Origin: Hominifimenecus microfluidus
GTDB taxonomy: Bacteria; Bacillota; Clostridia; Lachnospirales; Lachnospiraceae
DNA length: 64,000 nucleotides
Direction: 5' to 3'
NCBI GenBank assembly: GCA_020687485.1
Contig: JAJEQR010000004.1
Coordinates: 1 to 64,000, forward strand
Shown: piece by piece, positions 24,673 to 34,059 of the stretch
How the letters are laid out: each line of letters begins with the position of its first letter
Numbering within the stretch: the stretch's first letter is position 1
Position numbers and translations under genes: made by a program
The notes under the pieces: generated by a model
What the model saw: the letters and a program-made list of their open reading frames with translations, nothing else
The model's database searches: none
Told to the model about the DNA's origin: nothing

Positions 24673-25311
24673 ATGTCAGATGTATTTACATCTCTAACCG
24701 GAGGATTCCTGGAGAATCTTCAATTATTTGCCGCTACGCTGATCCTGGCGATTCCGCTGGGACTGATTATAACCCTGGGTTCCATGTCGCGGATTACTCC
24801 GCTGAAGTGGCTGGTAAGAACCTTTATCTGGATCATCCGTGGTACACCGCTGATGCTGCAGCTGTTTGTGGTTCTGTACGCGCCGGGCCTTCTGTTCGAC
24901 TACCCGATGTCCAACCGCTTTATGGCGGCGATCGTTGCGTTCGTGATCAACTACGCCTGCTATTTTTCGGAGATTTTCCGCGGAGGCATCGAGAGTATTC
25001 CGAAGGGGCAGTATGAGGCTGGACAGGTGTTGGGTATGACCCGTGTGCAGATTTTCTTTAAGATTGTTCTGCTTCAGGTGGTGAAGCGTATTACTCCGGC
25101 GATGGGCAATGAAGTAATTACATTGACAAAGGATACTTCCCTGGCGCGTGTCATCGGTCTGACCGAGGTTATTATGTGCGCCGAGCGCTTTACGAAGAAG
25201 GGCCTGATCTCACCTCTGTTCTCCACGGCAATCTATTTCCTGCTGCTGAACGGCATCCTGACGCTGTTGTTCAACTGGCTGGAGAAGAAGATGGATTTTT
25301 TTAAGGCATAG
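24673..25311 (+). CDS. Polar amino acid ABC transporter, permease
   Basis: 212 residues of the HisM-type permease family, with five hydrophobic helices and the cytoplasmic loop that contacts the ATPase (YEAGQVLGMTRVQIFFKIVL, about residues 115-134). The opening RTFIWIIRGTPLMLQLFVVL is the usual core of amino acid permeases. AAGGAG precedes the ATG, 24 bases after the binding-protein gene. A single permease gene is present, so it would act as a homodimer. Confidence 0.94.
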   Translation: MSDVFTSLTGGFLENLQLFAATLILAIPLGLIITLGSMSRITPLKWLVRTFIWIIRGTPLMLQLFVVLYAPGLLFDYPMSNRFMAAIVAFVINYACYFSEIFRGGIESIPKGQYEAGQVLGMTRVQIFFKIVLLQVVKRITPAMGNEVITLTKDTSLARVIGLTEVIMCAERFTKKGLISPLFSTAIYFLLLNGILTLLFNWLEKKMDFFKA

Positions 25312-25320
25312 GGGGAAGTC

Positions 25321-26109
<789 letters not shown>

Positions 26110-26129
26110 TATAGGTATCCCCATTCTTC

Positions 26130-26180
26130 GCCGGGTATGGCAGGCTGTATTCAGTCGGCTGTGCCCGGTATTTTTCTTGT
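26130..26180 (+). terminator. Terminator of the amino acid ABC operon
   Basis: GCCGGGTA and GCAGGCTG pair imperfectly with CGGCTGTG and CCCGGTAT around TATTCAGT, followed by TTTTTCTTG. Confidence 0.65.
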
Positions 26181-26237
26181 TCGCGGGGGGCTTTTCAAGT
26201 GGAGCGGAACGTGCTAAAATTAATCGGAAAAGAAAAG

Positions 26238-26268
26238 GCGTGTGGATGAAAGTTCAAAATCCACACGC
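26238..26268 (+). other. Leader hairpin before the HD-domain gene
   Basis: A perfect 10-bp stem GCGTGTGGAT/ATCCACACGC with an 11-nt loop, 33 bases before the ATG at 26301. No T-run follows, so it is not a terminator. It may protect or regulate the leader. Confidence 0.5.
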
Positions 26269-26300
26269 GTTCGTAATATCTGTCAGGAGGATTTACACAG

Positions 26301-26891
26301 ATGTTGACAAGTAAAATTACAAGAGAGCAGGCACTGGAACTGCTGAAAAAGTACAACAAGGAGACGTTTCATATCCAGCACGGACTGACTGTCGAGGGTG
26401 TGATGCGCTGGTACGCGAAGGAACTCGGCTACGGCGACGAGGAGGAATACTGGGGGATCACCGGGCTGCTTCACGATATTGATTTCGAGCTGTATCCGGA
26501 GCAGCACTGCCAGAAAGCGCCGGAACTTCTTCGGGAAGGCGGTGTAGGCGAGGATATGATCTACTCAATCTGCTCACATGGTTATGGGCTCTGCTGTGAT
26601 CTGGAACCGAAGCTGGAGATGGAGAAGGTACTCTTCGTGGCAGACGAGCTGACCGGTTTGATCTGGTCAGCAGCTCTGATGCGTCCGTCGAAGAGTGTTA
26701 TGGACATGGAGCTGAAGAGCCTGAAGAAGAAATATAAGGACAAAAAGTTCGCGGCCGGATGTTCCCGTGATGTGATTAACACTGGAGCGGAACGCCTGGG
26801 CTGGGAACTGGATGAGCTTCTGCAGCGTACAATCGAGGCGATGCGATCCTGCGAGGCCAGTGTCGCGTCGGCCATGCAGGAAGAGCAGTAA
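26301..26891 (+). CDS. HD-domain (HDIG-type) hydrolase
   Basis: 196 residues. The metal site of the HD superfamily is visible: H33 in IQHGLTVEGVMRW, the HD pair in GLLHDIDFELYPEQH at about residues 58-72, a further His in CSHGYGLCCD and the distal Asp in VADELTGLI. Family members cleave phosphate esters or nucleotides; the substrate is not known. CAGGAGG lies 10 bases upstream of the ATG. It stands behind its own leader hairpin, with YqeY 56 bases downstream. Confidence 0.85.
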   Translation: MLTSKITREQALELLKKYNKETFHIQHGLTVEGVMRWYAKELGYGDEEEYWGITGLLHDIDFELYPEQHCQKAPELLREGGVGEDMIYSICSHGYGLCCDLEPKLEMEKVLFVADELTGLIWSAALMRPSKSVMDMELKSLKKKYKDKKFAAGCSRDVINTGAERLGWELDELLQRTIEAMRSCEASVASAMQEEQ

Positions 26892-26946
26892 CAACCATAT
26901 GTCGTTGTTGCTGGAAAATATATGATGTTTTCAGGAGGAAAAGAAA

Positions 26947-27384
26947 ATGGAATTTGCAGCTTTACAGAAAGAAATGATCACCGCAATGAAGGCAAGAGAA
27001 AAGTCGAAGAAAGATGCCATCTCCTCCATCGTTGCCGCAGTGAAGAAAGTAGCGATCGATGAGGGACACAGAGAGGATATCCCGGAGGAGCTGGTAGACC
27101 GAGTGATTCTGAAGGAGCTGAAGACCGCAAAGGAACAGCTGGATTCCTGCCCGGCGGACCGCACGGAGCTGAAGGCGGAGTATCAGGAGCGCTATGATTA
27201 TATTGCGGCTTACGCTCCGAAGATGATGAGTGAGGACGAGGTTCGCGCTTATCTGACCGAAAAGTTCGCGGATGTACTGGCAACGAAGAACAAGGGCCAG
27301 ATCATGAAGGCTGTGATGGGTGACCTGAAAGGCAAGGCGGACGGTAAGGTAATCAATCAGATCGTTGCCGAGTTCTGCAAGTAA
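26947..27384 (+). CDS. GatB/YqeY domain-containing protein
   Basis: 145 residues, entirely helical, with the YqeY features FAALQKEMITAMKAREK at the start, VAIDEGHREDIPEEL, and the C-terminal KNKGQIMKAVMGDLKGKADG signature shared with the tail of the GatB subunit of tRNA-dependent amidotransferase. It is thought to bind tRNA or act on aminoacyl-tRNA quality, but its role is unproven. CAGGAGG precedes the ATG. ispD starts two bases after its stop, so the two genes are coupled. Confidence 0.92.
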   Translation: MEFAALQKEMITAMKAREKSKKDAISSIVAAVKKVAIDEGHREDIPEELVDRVILKELKTAKEQLDSCPADRTELKAEYQERYDYIAAYAPKMMSEDEVRAYLTEKFADVLATKNKGQIMKAVMGDLKGKADGKVINQIVAEFCK

Positions 27385-27385
27385 T

Positions 27386-28084
27386 ATGACAGCCGGAGAA
27401 AGAAATCTGAGCAGAAGAGTTGCGGCAATTCTTCTCGCCGGAGGCAGCGGAACCCGCTTCGGCGCGGATAAAAATAAGGTCTACGTGGAAGCGCTGGGGC
27501 AGCCGCTGATCCGCTACAGTCTGGATGTGTTTGCTGCACATCCGCTGGTGGACGAAGTGATTCTTGTGGCAAGAGAAGGGGAAAAAGAGATCCTTGAATC
27601 CTTTCCCTGTGGAAAACCCTGCCGTATCGTGACAGGAGGTGCTACCCGTCAGGCGTCGGTGCTTCACGGACTGCAGGCAACATCCGCCGATATCGTACTG
27701 ATTCACGACGGAGCGCGGCCGCTTCTGCAGCCGGAGATGATCGATCACTGCCTGGAGGTGATGGGAGAGTGTCATGGTGCTACAATCGCAGTTCGATCCA
27801 AGGACACGATCAAGCTGACGGACGACAACGGCTTCGTCACGATGACGACGAAGCGGGCGAATACCTGGATAATCCAGACGCCGCAGTGCTTCAATCGAAG
27901 CATTCTGCTGGACGCGCATCAGCGGTTCGGTGCCGATCCTGATATTACGGATGACTGCATGCTGCTGGAGCGGGCCGGTGAGCCGGTGAAGCTGGTAGAA
28001 GGCGACTATACCAACATCAAGGTAACCACGCCGGAGGATTTGACGCTGGTAGAGAACTTTCTGAGTGAGAGACGGCCGCAGTAA
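27386..28084 (+). CDS. ispD: 2-C-methyl-D-erythritol 4-phosphate cytidylyltransferase
   Basis: Transfers CMP from CTP to methylerythritol phosphate, the third step of the MEP isoprenoid pathway. 232 residues. The CTP-binding LLAGGSGTRFGADKNKVY lies near the N-terminus; VTGGATRQASVLHGL, LIHDGARPL and TNIKVTTPEDL follow in family order. The ATG at 27386 directly follows the YqeY stop and has no strong ribosome site of its own, consistent with coupling; an in-frame start 21 bases earlier would overlap yqeY. Confidence 0.94.
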   Translation: MTAGERNLSRRVAAILLAGGSGTRFGADKNKVYVEALGQPLIRYSLDVFAAHPLVDEVILVAREGEKEILESFPCGKPCRIVTGGATRQASVLHGLQATSADIVLIHDGARPLLQPEMIDHCLEVMGECHGATIAVRSKDTIKLTDDNGFVTMTTKRANTWIIQTPQCFNRSILLDAHQRFGADPDITDDCMLLERAGEPVKLVEGDYTNIKVTTPEDLTLVENFLSERRPQ

Positions 28085-28248
28085 CCGGCGTAACTCTGGA
28101 AATTTACAGATGGTTACAACTTAGTTACAATGTTTTTCTATACTGGTTATGAGAAGAGAGTGTTATGGAAAGAACGAATACTTTTTACTTTTCGTAATTG
28201 TTCCGACAGAAGATAAGAACGGAATCCTTGCAGAAGGGGGACGAGATT

Positions 28249-29067
28249 ATGCAGGAGCCAGTGTGGAAGAACAGAAGCAGAGAAGAGCGCATCCGGTTCT
28301 ATGAGCAGAGCCGCCCGCAGAATATACGACAGAAAAAGCAGAAGAGACAGGTAAAGCGGCTTCGTCAGGCGGCATCCGTTCTGATGGTAATTGCGGCTTT
28401 TTTTGCCGGAATAGCAGTCGGAAAGGGGTGCAGCGGCGGAAATACTGTCATAGCGGCAGAACGGGAAGCCATGGCGGAAGCTTTTTTTCAGGAAGAAGCC
28501 GCGAAGAAGCGCAGCACCTCAGATTTGCAGAAGACAGAGACTGTGGATACGACGGAATTGCCGGACTATGTGGATGAACAATACCTGACGGTAAACCCGT
28601 ACTCGCGCCCGGGTAAGAAGACGGATACGATCCAGGCGGTTGTTATTCATTACCTGGCCAACCCAGGAACTACTGCGCAGCAGAACCGGGATTATTTTGA
28701 AGAATTATCCAAGGGGGAGGACGGCGTCTCGATCAGTAGCAATTTCGTGATCGGACTTGAAGGTGAGGTCATTGCTTGTGTGCCGCCGGGAGAAGTCGCT
28801 TATGCCTCCAACAACCGCAACAGCGATACGGTATCGATCGAGAACTGTCACCCCGATGTGACTGGCAAATTTAATCCGGCTACGTATGAGTCGCTGGTCA
28901 AGCTGACTGGCTGGCTCTGCTGCAAATATCAGCTGGATCCTTTAAACGGCGGCGTAATCCGCCACTATGAAGTAACAGGGAAGATCTGCCCCAAATACTT
29001 TGTCGAAAATGAAGAGTCCTGGCAGGCATTTCTGCAGGACGTGCAGGACTGGATTGACACACATTAA
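28249..29067 (+). CDS. Membrane-anchored N-acetylmuramoyl-L-alanine amidase (Amidase_2)
   Basis: About 272 residues. A basic N-terminal 45 residues, one transmembrane helix (about 46-64) and a C-terminal Amidase_2 domain. The zinc ligands are in AVVIHYLANPGTTAQQN, SIENCHPD (variant) and HYEVTGKICPKYF. The enzyme would cleave the bond between muramic acid and the stem peptide outside the membrane. The ATG at 28249 has GGGGGA before it; an upstream in-frame TTG at 28198 does not. The leader from 28085 shows no clear promoter beyond TTACAA and TATACT-like boxes. Confidence 0.85.
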   Translation: MQEPVWKNRSREERIRFYEQSRPQNIRQKKQKRQVKRLRQAASVLMVIAAFFAGIAVGKGCSGGNTVIAAEREAMAEAFFQEEAAKKRSTSDLQKTETVDTTELPDYVDEQYLTVNPYSRPGKKTDTIQAVVIHYLANPGTTAQQNRDYFEELSKGEDGVSISSNFVIGLEGEVIACVPPGEVAYASNNRNSDTVSIENCHPDVTGKFNPATYESLVKLTGWLCCKYQLDPLNGGVIRHYEVTGKICPKYFVENEESWQAFLQDVQDWIDTH

Positions 29068-29161
29068 TCGCTATAACATGATACATTGATACAAAATGGG
29101 AATGAAAACCCATAAAACCAGTACTTTAGGACTTGACATTTACAGGAAGGACAAAAGAAAG

Positions 29162-29935
29162 ATGGATATGCAGTTAAAAGGAAGAAGAGCTCTGGTAACA
29201 GGCGGAACCAGAGGTATTGGTAAGGCTGTGGCTTTGGAGTTTGCCAGACAGGGCGCAGACGTTGTGATCTGCGGAACGAACCCGGAGAAGCTGGAGCAGG
29301 TGAAGCAGGAGCTGATCAATCTCGGTGTGCGCGCGGATGCTTATGTGTGTGATGTTGCCGATCCCGTTCAGGCGGAAGCAACCGTAAAGCGCGCGGCGGA
29401 GTTCCTTGGCTCGATTGATATTCTGGCCAATATCGCAGGTATTTCCCCGAAGAAGGAGGGCGGCTTCAAGGTTCCCTTCTACGAGCTCACCATCGAGCAG
29501 TGGGACCGCGTCATCGATGTCAATCTGAATTCCATGTTCTACTTCTCCAAATACGCGGCGCCTTATATGATGGAGCAGAAATACGGACGAATTATCAATA
29601 TTTCCTCTGTAGTCGGCCTGACCTCCAGTGAGCACGGGCCGGCAGCTGCCTGCTACACAACCTCGAAGACCGGAGCGATTGGCCTGACCCGCGCGATGGC
29701 TTACGAGCTGGCAGAGTACAATATTACGGTAAATGCCGTTGCGCCCGGCAGAATTCAGACGGATATGTCTGCGGCTAACAACTCTTACTACAATGATTTG
29801 CATATGAAGCTCATCCCCATGAAGCGCTTCGGCACACCGCAGGAGGTTGCGGATGCCTTCGTATTCCTGGCATCCGATAAGTCCAACTATATCACCGGCG
29901 ACACGATCAACCTGACCGGCGGCTGGTTCCTGTAA
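29162..29935 (+). CDS. Short-chain dehydrogenase/reductase (FabG-like)
   Basis: 257 residues or so of the classical SDR family. The cofactor loop VTGGTRGIGKAVALEFA, NIAGIS, and the catalytic Ser-Tyr-Lys (SSVVGLTS, then YTTSKTGAIGLTRAMAYELA) are present, with a C-terminal TGDTINLTGGWFL. Such enzymes reduce 3-oxoacyl-ACP or oxidise sugars and alcohols with NAD(P)H; the substrate cannot be fixed here. AAGGAC precedes ATG 29162, and ATG 29168 is also possible. A HAD phosphatase gene follows 13 bases later. Confidence 0.88.
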   Translation: MDMQLKGRRALVTGGTRGIGKAVALEFARQGADVVICGTNPEKLEQVKQELINLGVRADAYVCDVADPVQAEATVKRAAEFLGSIDILANIAGISPKKEGGFKVPFYELTIEQWDRVIDVNLNSMFYFSKYAAPYMMEQKYGRIINISSVVGLTSSEHGPAAACYTTSKTGAIGLTRAMAYELAEYNITVNAVAPGRIQTDMSAANNSYYNDLHMKLIPMKRFGTPQEVADAFVFLASDKSNYITGDTINLTGGWFL

Positions 29936-29948
29936 GAGGCGGCAATCC

Positions 29949-30665
29949 ATGATCACAACATTATTGTTTGACCTTGACGGAACTCTGCTTCCCATGGACA
30001 CTGAGGTCTTTACGAAGCATTACTTCAGCCTGCTGGTACAGAAACTTGCGCCTTACGGCTATGAAGCGAAGCCACTGATCGGGGCTGTTCTGGCCGGCAT
30101 CGAGGCCATGGCGGTGAACGACGGAAGCGTTACGAACGAAGAGGCTTTCTGGAACTGCTTTGCGTCTCTCCTCGGAGAACAGACGAGAGAGCAGATCCCG
30201 GTATTCGAAGATTTCTATGCCAATGAATTTCAGCAGGTAAAGGTGTCCTGCGGATATAATCCTATGGCGAAGCAGGTCATCGAGCTTGCGAAGCAGAAGG
30301 GACTCCGCACGATCCTGGCTACCAATCCGATCTTTCCGTCTATCGCGACGGAGAGCCGGATTCGCTGGGCCGGACTTCAGCCGGAAGATTTCGAGCTTTA
30401 TACGACCTATGAGGATCAGTATTATTGCAAGCCGAATGTGCGCTATTACGAAGAAATTCTGAAGGCAAAGAATCTGAAGCCGGAAGAGTGCATGATGATC
30501 GGCAACGATGTGGTGGAAGATCTCGTGGCCGCCGAGCTGGGAATCCGCGTATTCCTGCTGACGGACTGCCTGATTAATAAGAAGCAGGCGGATATCTCCG
30601 AGTGGGAGCATGGCGGTTTTCCGGAGCTTTATCGGATCATTGAATGTGCGTCTGCGCGCAGATGA
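29949..30665 (+). CDS. HAD-superfamily hydrolase
   Basis: 238 residues. Motif I FDLDGTLLPMD with the nucleophilic aspartate is at residues 7-17, motif II is in TILATNPIFPS, the lysine of motif III is in YYCKPNVRYY and motif IV is GNDVVEDLVAAELG. A helical cap lies between motifs I and II (type C1). It is a small-molecule phosphatase of unknown substrate, co-transcribed with the SDR gene. GAGGCGG precedes the ATG. Confidence 0.88.
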   Translation: MITTLLFDLDGTLLPMDTEVFTKHYFSLLVQKLAPYGYEAKPLIGAVLAGIEAMAVNDGSVTNEEAFWNCFASLLGEQTREQIPVFEDFYANEFQQVKVSCGYNPMAKQVIELAKQKGLRTILATNPIFPSIATESRIRWAGLQPEDFELYTTYEDQYYCKPNVRYYEEILKAKNLKPEECMMIGNDVVEDLVAAELGIRVFLLTDCLINKKQADISEWEHGGFPELYRIIECASARR

Positions 30666-30728
30666 ATATGAATGCAGTATAGTCGTTGGTGAGAGCTAAC
30701 GTAAAATAACGAATAAGAATTAAAAAGA

Positions 30729-30775
30729 ATGCCATTAACAGTAGGATGAAGTTATTGTTAATGGCATTTTTTTGT
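30729..30775 (+). terminator. Intrinsic terminator before the glycated-peptide operon
   Basis: ATGCCATTAACA (30729-30740) pairs with TGTTAATGGCAT across a loop, followed by seven Ts and GTT. It ends the SDR-HAD transcript. Confidence 0.92.
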
Positions 30776-30780
30776 TATTT

Positions 30781-30824
30781 ATGTATCTAAATATATTGAA
30801 AAAATAGATACATAATGTTATACT
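30781..30824 (+). promoter_or_regulatory. Promoter and palindromic operator of the PfkB-kinase gene
   Basis: -35 TTGAAA (30796-30801) and -10 TATACT (30819-30824) are 17 bases apart. A perfect inverted repeat, ATGTATCTA (30781-30789) and TAGATACAT (30805-30813), brackets the -35 box. The outer TGTAT/ATACA arms match those at 31756-31777. A repressor bound here would block the polymerase; the GntR/UTRA protein at the end of the cluster is the candidate. Confidence 0.75.
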
Positions 30825-30866
30825 AGAAACAAACCGAAAGTTAAAATGCATAACAAAGGAGGAAAA

Positions 30867-31718
30867 ATGAAAAAATATCCGGTAAAGGTGTTGGGATTTG
30901 GCGATAATGTAGTGGATAAGTATACTCACATACATACGATGTATCCAGGTGGAAATTGTGTTAATTTTGCAGTGTATAGCTCCATGATTGGGGTGGAACG
31001 ATCTGCTTATATGGGGTATTTTGGAAATGACAGTGAGGCGGAACATGTGATTCAGACATTGGAAAAGATCCCAATCGAGATTTATAAGTGCAGTCAGCTG
31101 AATGGAGAAAACGGGTGCGCAAAAGTCAGTATCGAAAATGGAGAACGCATTTTCATGGGCAGCAATCTCGGAGGAATCCGGGGGAAGACGGAGTTTGAAC
31201 TGGATCGTTTTGACTTGCAGTATATAGCGGGATTTGATCTTGTGCATTCGGGAAATTATTCCTTTATGGAACGCCAGATTCCGAAAATTCAGAATCTAGG
31301 AGTGCCTGTTTCTTTTGATTTTTCTGATTGCAGCACAGAATCCTACAAAAAAGAAATGTGCGCTGTCGTTGATTATGCATTTCTGTCGTGCGGAGGTCGT
31401 TCTCTGAAAGAGGCGGAAGAAGAGACTCGTGCGCTGGTATCCTATGGTGCAAAACTGGCAGTGGCGACCAGAGGAAGCGAGCCCTGCGTTGCTTATGATG
31501 GGAAATCCTTCTATTATCAGGAGCCGAAGAAAATTGAAAATGTGCGTGATACAATGGGCGCTGGAGATTCCTTTATAACAGCGTTTTTAGTTCATTATAT
31601 ATCAGATAAAAAAGCCGGACAGGCGAATGTTGGCAAAGCACTTGATATGGCAAGCCAATTCGCGGCTCAAATATGCCTTCTGGAAGGCGCATTTGGATAC
31701 GGAAAAAAATATCAATAG
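30867..31718 (+). CDS. PfkB-family sugar kinase, fructoselysine 6-kinase-like
   Basis: 283 residues of the PfkB/ribokinase family. Similarity to fructoselysine 6-kinase (FrlD) is visible in LGFGDNVVDKYTH, PGGNCVNFAVY, FDFSD and the ATP-site signature RDTMGAGDSFITAFLV. It would phosphorylate C6 of a fructosamine before cleavage by the SIS deglycase downstream. ATG 30867 is preceded by AAAGGAGG; the ATG 21 bases earlier is not. The protein is slightly larger than FrlD. It heads the cluster behind its own promoter and is separated from the peptidase by a second promoter and a terminator. Confidence 0.82.
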   Translation: MKKYPVKVLGFGDNVVDKYTHIHTMYPGGNCVNFAVYSSMIGVERSAYMGYFGNDSEAEHVIQTLEKIPIEIYKCSQLNGENGCAKVSIENGERIFMGSNLGGIRGKTEFELDRFDLQYIAGFDLVHSGNYSFMERQIPKIQNLGVPVSFDFSDCSTESYKKEMCAVVDYAFLSCGGRSLKEAEEETRALVSYGAKLAVATRGSEPCVAYDGKSFYYQEPKKIENVRDTMGAGDSFITAFLVHYISDKKAGQANVGKALDMASQFAAQICLLEGAFGYGKKYQ

Positions 31719-31734
31719 AATGTATCATAATGTA

Positions 31735-31777
31735 TTGACAAAATACAAGAATATATGTATTATATCAATATAATACA
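31735..31777 (+). promoter_or_regulatory. Second promoter with perfect palindromic operator
   Basis: TTGACA (31735-31740) and TATTAT (31758-31763), 17 bases apart. A perfect 10-bp inverted repeat with a 2-base centre (TGTATTATAT, CA, ATATAATACA; 31756-31777) covers the -10. A second palindrome TGTATT/AATACA (31731-31747) covers the -35. Confidence 0.78.
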
Positions 31778-31805
31778 AATGCAAAGAAAAAATAAAAGAT
31801 AAAAC

Positions 31806-31857
31806 AATACAAACGCATTTGTACTTTAGCTATTGTACGAATGCGTTTGTATTTTTT
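31806..31857 (+). terminator. Terminator or attenuator inside the glycated-peptide cluster
   Basis: AATACAAACGCATT and GTAC pair with GTAC and AATGCGTTTGTATT, followed by TTTTTT. It ends transcripts from the kinase promoter. It also lies about 35 nt downstream of the second transcription start, so readthrough must be allowed for the peptidase and transporter genes. Confidence 0.82.
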
Positions 31858-31894
31858 AGAAAAATTTTGTTGAAATGTAATAAGGAGGGTAAGA

Positions 31895-32956
31895 ATGGAA
31901 ACACGGCTATTGGAATATATGGAATCAAATCACATGGATGCCTTCTATATAACCAAACAAGCGAATATTCGGTATATCAGCCGTTATATGGGAGGAGATG
32001 CTTTCCTGTTGATTACGAAGGCATGTTACTATATTCTGACGGATCCCAGATGTACCGAACAGGCAGAAAAAGAATGCCCGGAGTATAAGGTGGTGAACTG
32101 GCGTCCATTTGGGAGTGTAGCTGCATGCATTGGTAGTATCGTTAAAAAGGACAAACTTGGAAGTGTGGCTTTTGAAGAGGATCATGTGAATTATAACCAA
32201 TGGGCTGAAATGAAGAAAGAAATTCCGGCAGAATTAATTGGAACGTCTGGAATTATTGATAGTTATCGCACCATTAAGACTCCGGAAGAAATCCAATACC
32301 TGAAGAATGCATGTGATCTGGCTTCCAGAGCATATGAAATGCTTTTGAAAGATGTTCGGGTAGGAATTACAGAAAAAGAGCTGGAATCAAAATTATCCTA
32401 TTACATGGTAACTCTTGGCGGTGATACAAAACCGAATTTCAATTTATGTATTTCTGGTACAAGAACCTCTCTTCTTCACGGAATTCCGTCCACGAAGTCG
32501 ATTGAACCGGGAGATCTGGTACTGCTGGATTTTGGCATTGAATATCGAGGCTATACTTCGGATATGACAAGAGTGTTTGTTGTTGGAAAAGCAACCAGGA
32601 AGCAAAAGGAAGTATATGATTATGCACTTCGCATGTTGGAAACAGGCTTGAGTCAGATCCATGACGGTGTAAAAGCCAAGGATGTTTGCCATGCAGTTGA
32701 AGAGGTAATCCGGGGAACGGAATATGAAAAATATTACTATTCATCGATTGGTCATGGAATCGGCCTTTTTGTTCATGAGTCTCCCTTCCTTCGTCCGAAC
32801 TCGGAAGATATTATTCGGGAAAACAACGTAATGGCAGTAGAGCCGGGGATTTTCATTCCAGGGTGGGGTGGAATTCATTTGGAGGATGATATCCTGGTTA
32901 CAAAGGATGGATATGTCAATTTAACAACTGCGTCCAGAGAATTATTTGAATTATAA
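31895..32956 (+). CDS. M24-family aminopeptidase (Xaa-Pro type), paralog 1
   Basis: 353 residues. A creatinase-like N-terminal domain (to about 130) precedes the pita-bread catalytic domain with the five metal ligands: the aspartates of LLDFGIEYRGYTSDMTR, His in GHGIGLFVHE, Glu in AVEPGIF and Glu in IHLEDDILV. It removes an N-terminal residue, typically before proline. AAGGAGG precedes the ATG. It lies directly 5' of the SIS deglycase, with a close paralog on the other side. Cytoplasmic; no signal peptide. Confidence 0.9.
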   Translation: METRLLEYMESNHMDAFYITKQANIRYISRYMGGDAFLLITKACYYILTDPRCTEQAEKECPEYKVVNWRPFGSVAACIGSIVKKDKLGSVAFEEDHVNYNQWAEMKKEIPAELIGTSGIIDSYRTIKTPEEIQYLKNACDLASRAYEMLLKDVRVGITEKELESKLSYYMVTLGGDTKPNFNLCISGTRTSLLHGIPSTKSIEPGDLVLLDFGIEYRGYTSDMTRVFVVGKATRKQKEVYDYALRMLETGLSQIHDGVKAKDVCHAVEEVIRGTEYEKYYYSSIGHGIGLFVHESPFLRPNSEDIIRENNVMAVEPGIFIPGWGGIHLEDDILVTKDGYVNLTTASRELFEL

Positions 32957-33043
32957 CGGCTTAAAAGACTATCTGAGAATTTGAAAGTAGAAAAACAGAA
33001 AAAACATGCAGAGAAGCATGAATAAAATAAAGAGAGGTAAAAA

Positions 33044-34024
33044 ATGGATACAAAAAAAATTGTTGAAGAAATCATTGAAAACAAGGCGGAAGATGGCGGA
33101 ATCCAGCAGGTGTATTTCGTAGCGTGCGGAGGTTCACTGGGTGCGTTCTTTTCGGCAAATCATTTTATGCAGTCTGAAGCAAAGAAATTAAAAGCGGCGG
33201 CTATCAACAGCAATGAATTTGTACATGATACGCCGGCTGCTATGGGCGTGAATTCTGTCGTAATTCTTTGCTCTCATGCAGGAAACACGCCGGAAACGGT
33301 GAAGGCTGCGGAACTGGCACACAATAAGGGAGCAACTGTAATTGGAATGACTTATACTCCGGGCTCTCCGCTGACAGAGTTCTGTGATTATGTTGTAGGA
33401 TACAAGTTCCGTACTGATCTGGAGATGAACTTCTCCGAAGACAAGGCATTGGTGCCATTAACGATTGCGGTTGAAATCCTGAATCAGGTAGAGGGATTTG
33501 AAGCATATGACAAATATCAGGATGGCCTGAATAAGATTGACGGCATTATTCGAAATGCTCAGAAACAAGTGGAACAGCGCGCTCTCGACTTTGCGCAGAC
33601 ATATAAAGATGACAAGATCATTTATACGATGGGAAGCGGTGCTGGGTATGGTGCAGCATACATTCAGAGCATCTGCATTTTTATGGAAATGCAGTGGATC
33701 AATTCCTCCAGCATTCATACCGGCGAGTATTTCCATGGACCTTTTGAAATTACGGATCTGAATACCCCCTTCTTGATTCAGATGAATGAAGGTCGGACAC
33801 GTGCATTAGACGAGAGAGCGCTGGATTTTCTGAAAAAGTATGCGAAGCGCTATGAAGTGGTAGATGCAAAAGAACTGGGATTGTCTACGATTGAAGCTCC
33901 GGTTGTGGATTATTTTAATCAGACATTATTTACCTGTGTATATGACATCTACAATTTCGCGTTGGCAGATGCGAGAAAGCATCCGCTGAGCACGCGCAGA
34001 TATATGTGGAAAGTAGAGTATTAA
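33044..34024 (+). CDS. SIS-domain deglycase, FrlB-like (fructosamine-6-phosphate deglycase)
   Basis: 326 residues with two SIS folds. The N-terminus QQVYFVACGGSLGAFFSANH and the SHAGNTPETVKAAELAHNKGA phospho-sugar site (cited in part) resemble FrlB, as do the C-terminal GEYFHGPFEI and the closing RRYMWKVEY compared with the RRYYGGLVEY of FrlB. FrlB splits fructoselysine 6-phosphate to lysine and glucose 6-phosphate. Here the amine may be a glycated amino acid released from a peptide. AGAGAGG precedes the ATG. Glucosamine-phosphate-isomerase-like activity is the alternative. Confidence 0.82.
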   Translation: MDTKKIVEEIIENKAEDGGIQQVYFVACGGSLGAFFSANHFMQSEAKKLKAAAINSNEFVHDTPAAMGVNSVVILCSHAGNTPETVKAAELAHNKGATVIGMTYTPGSPLTEFCDYVVGYKFRTDLEMNFSEDKALVPLTIAVEILNQVEGFEAYDKYQDGLNKIDGIIRNAQKQVEQRALDFAQTYKDDKIIYTMGSGAGYGAAYIQSICIFMEMQWINSSSIHTGEYFHGPFEITDLNTPFLIQMNEGRTRALDERALDFLKKYAKRYEVVDAKELGLSTIEAPVVDYFNQTLFTCVYDIYNFALADARKHPLSTRRYMWKVEY

Positions 34025-34059
34025 ATAACGCTGTTTTCGGCAGACAGGAGTGTTGATTA

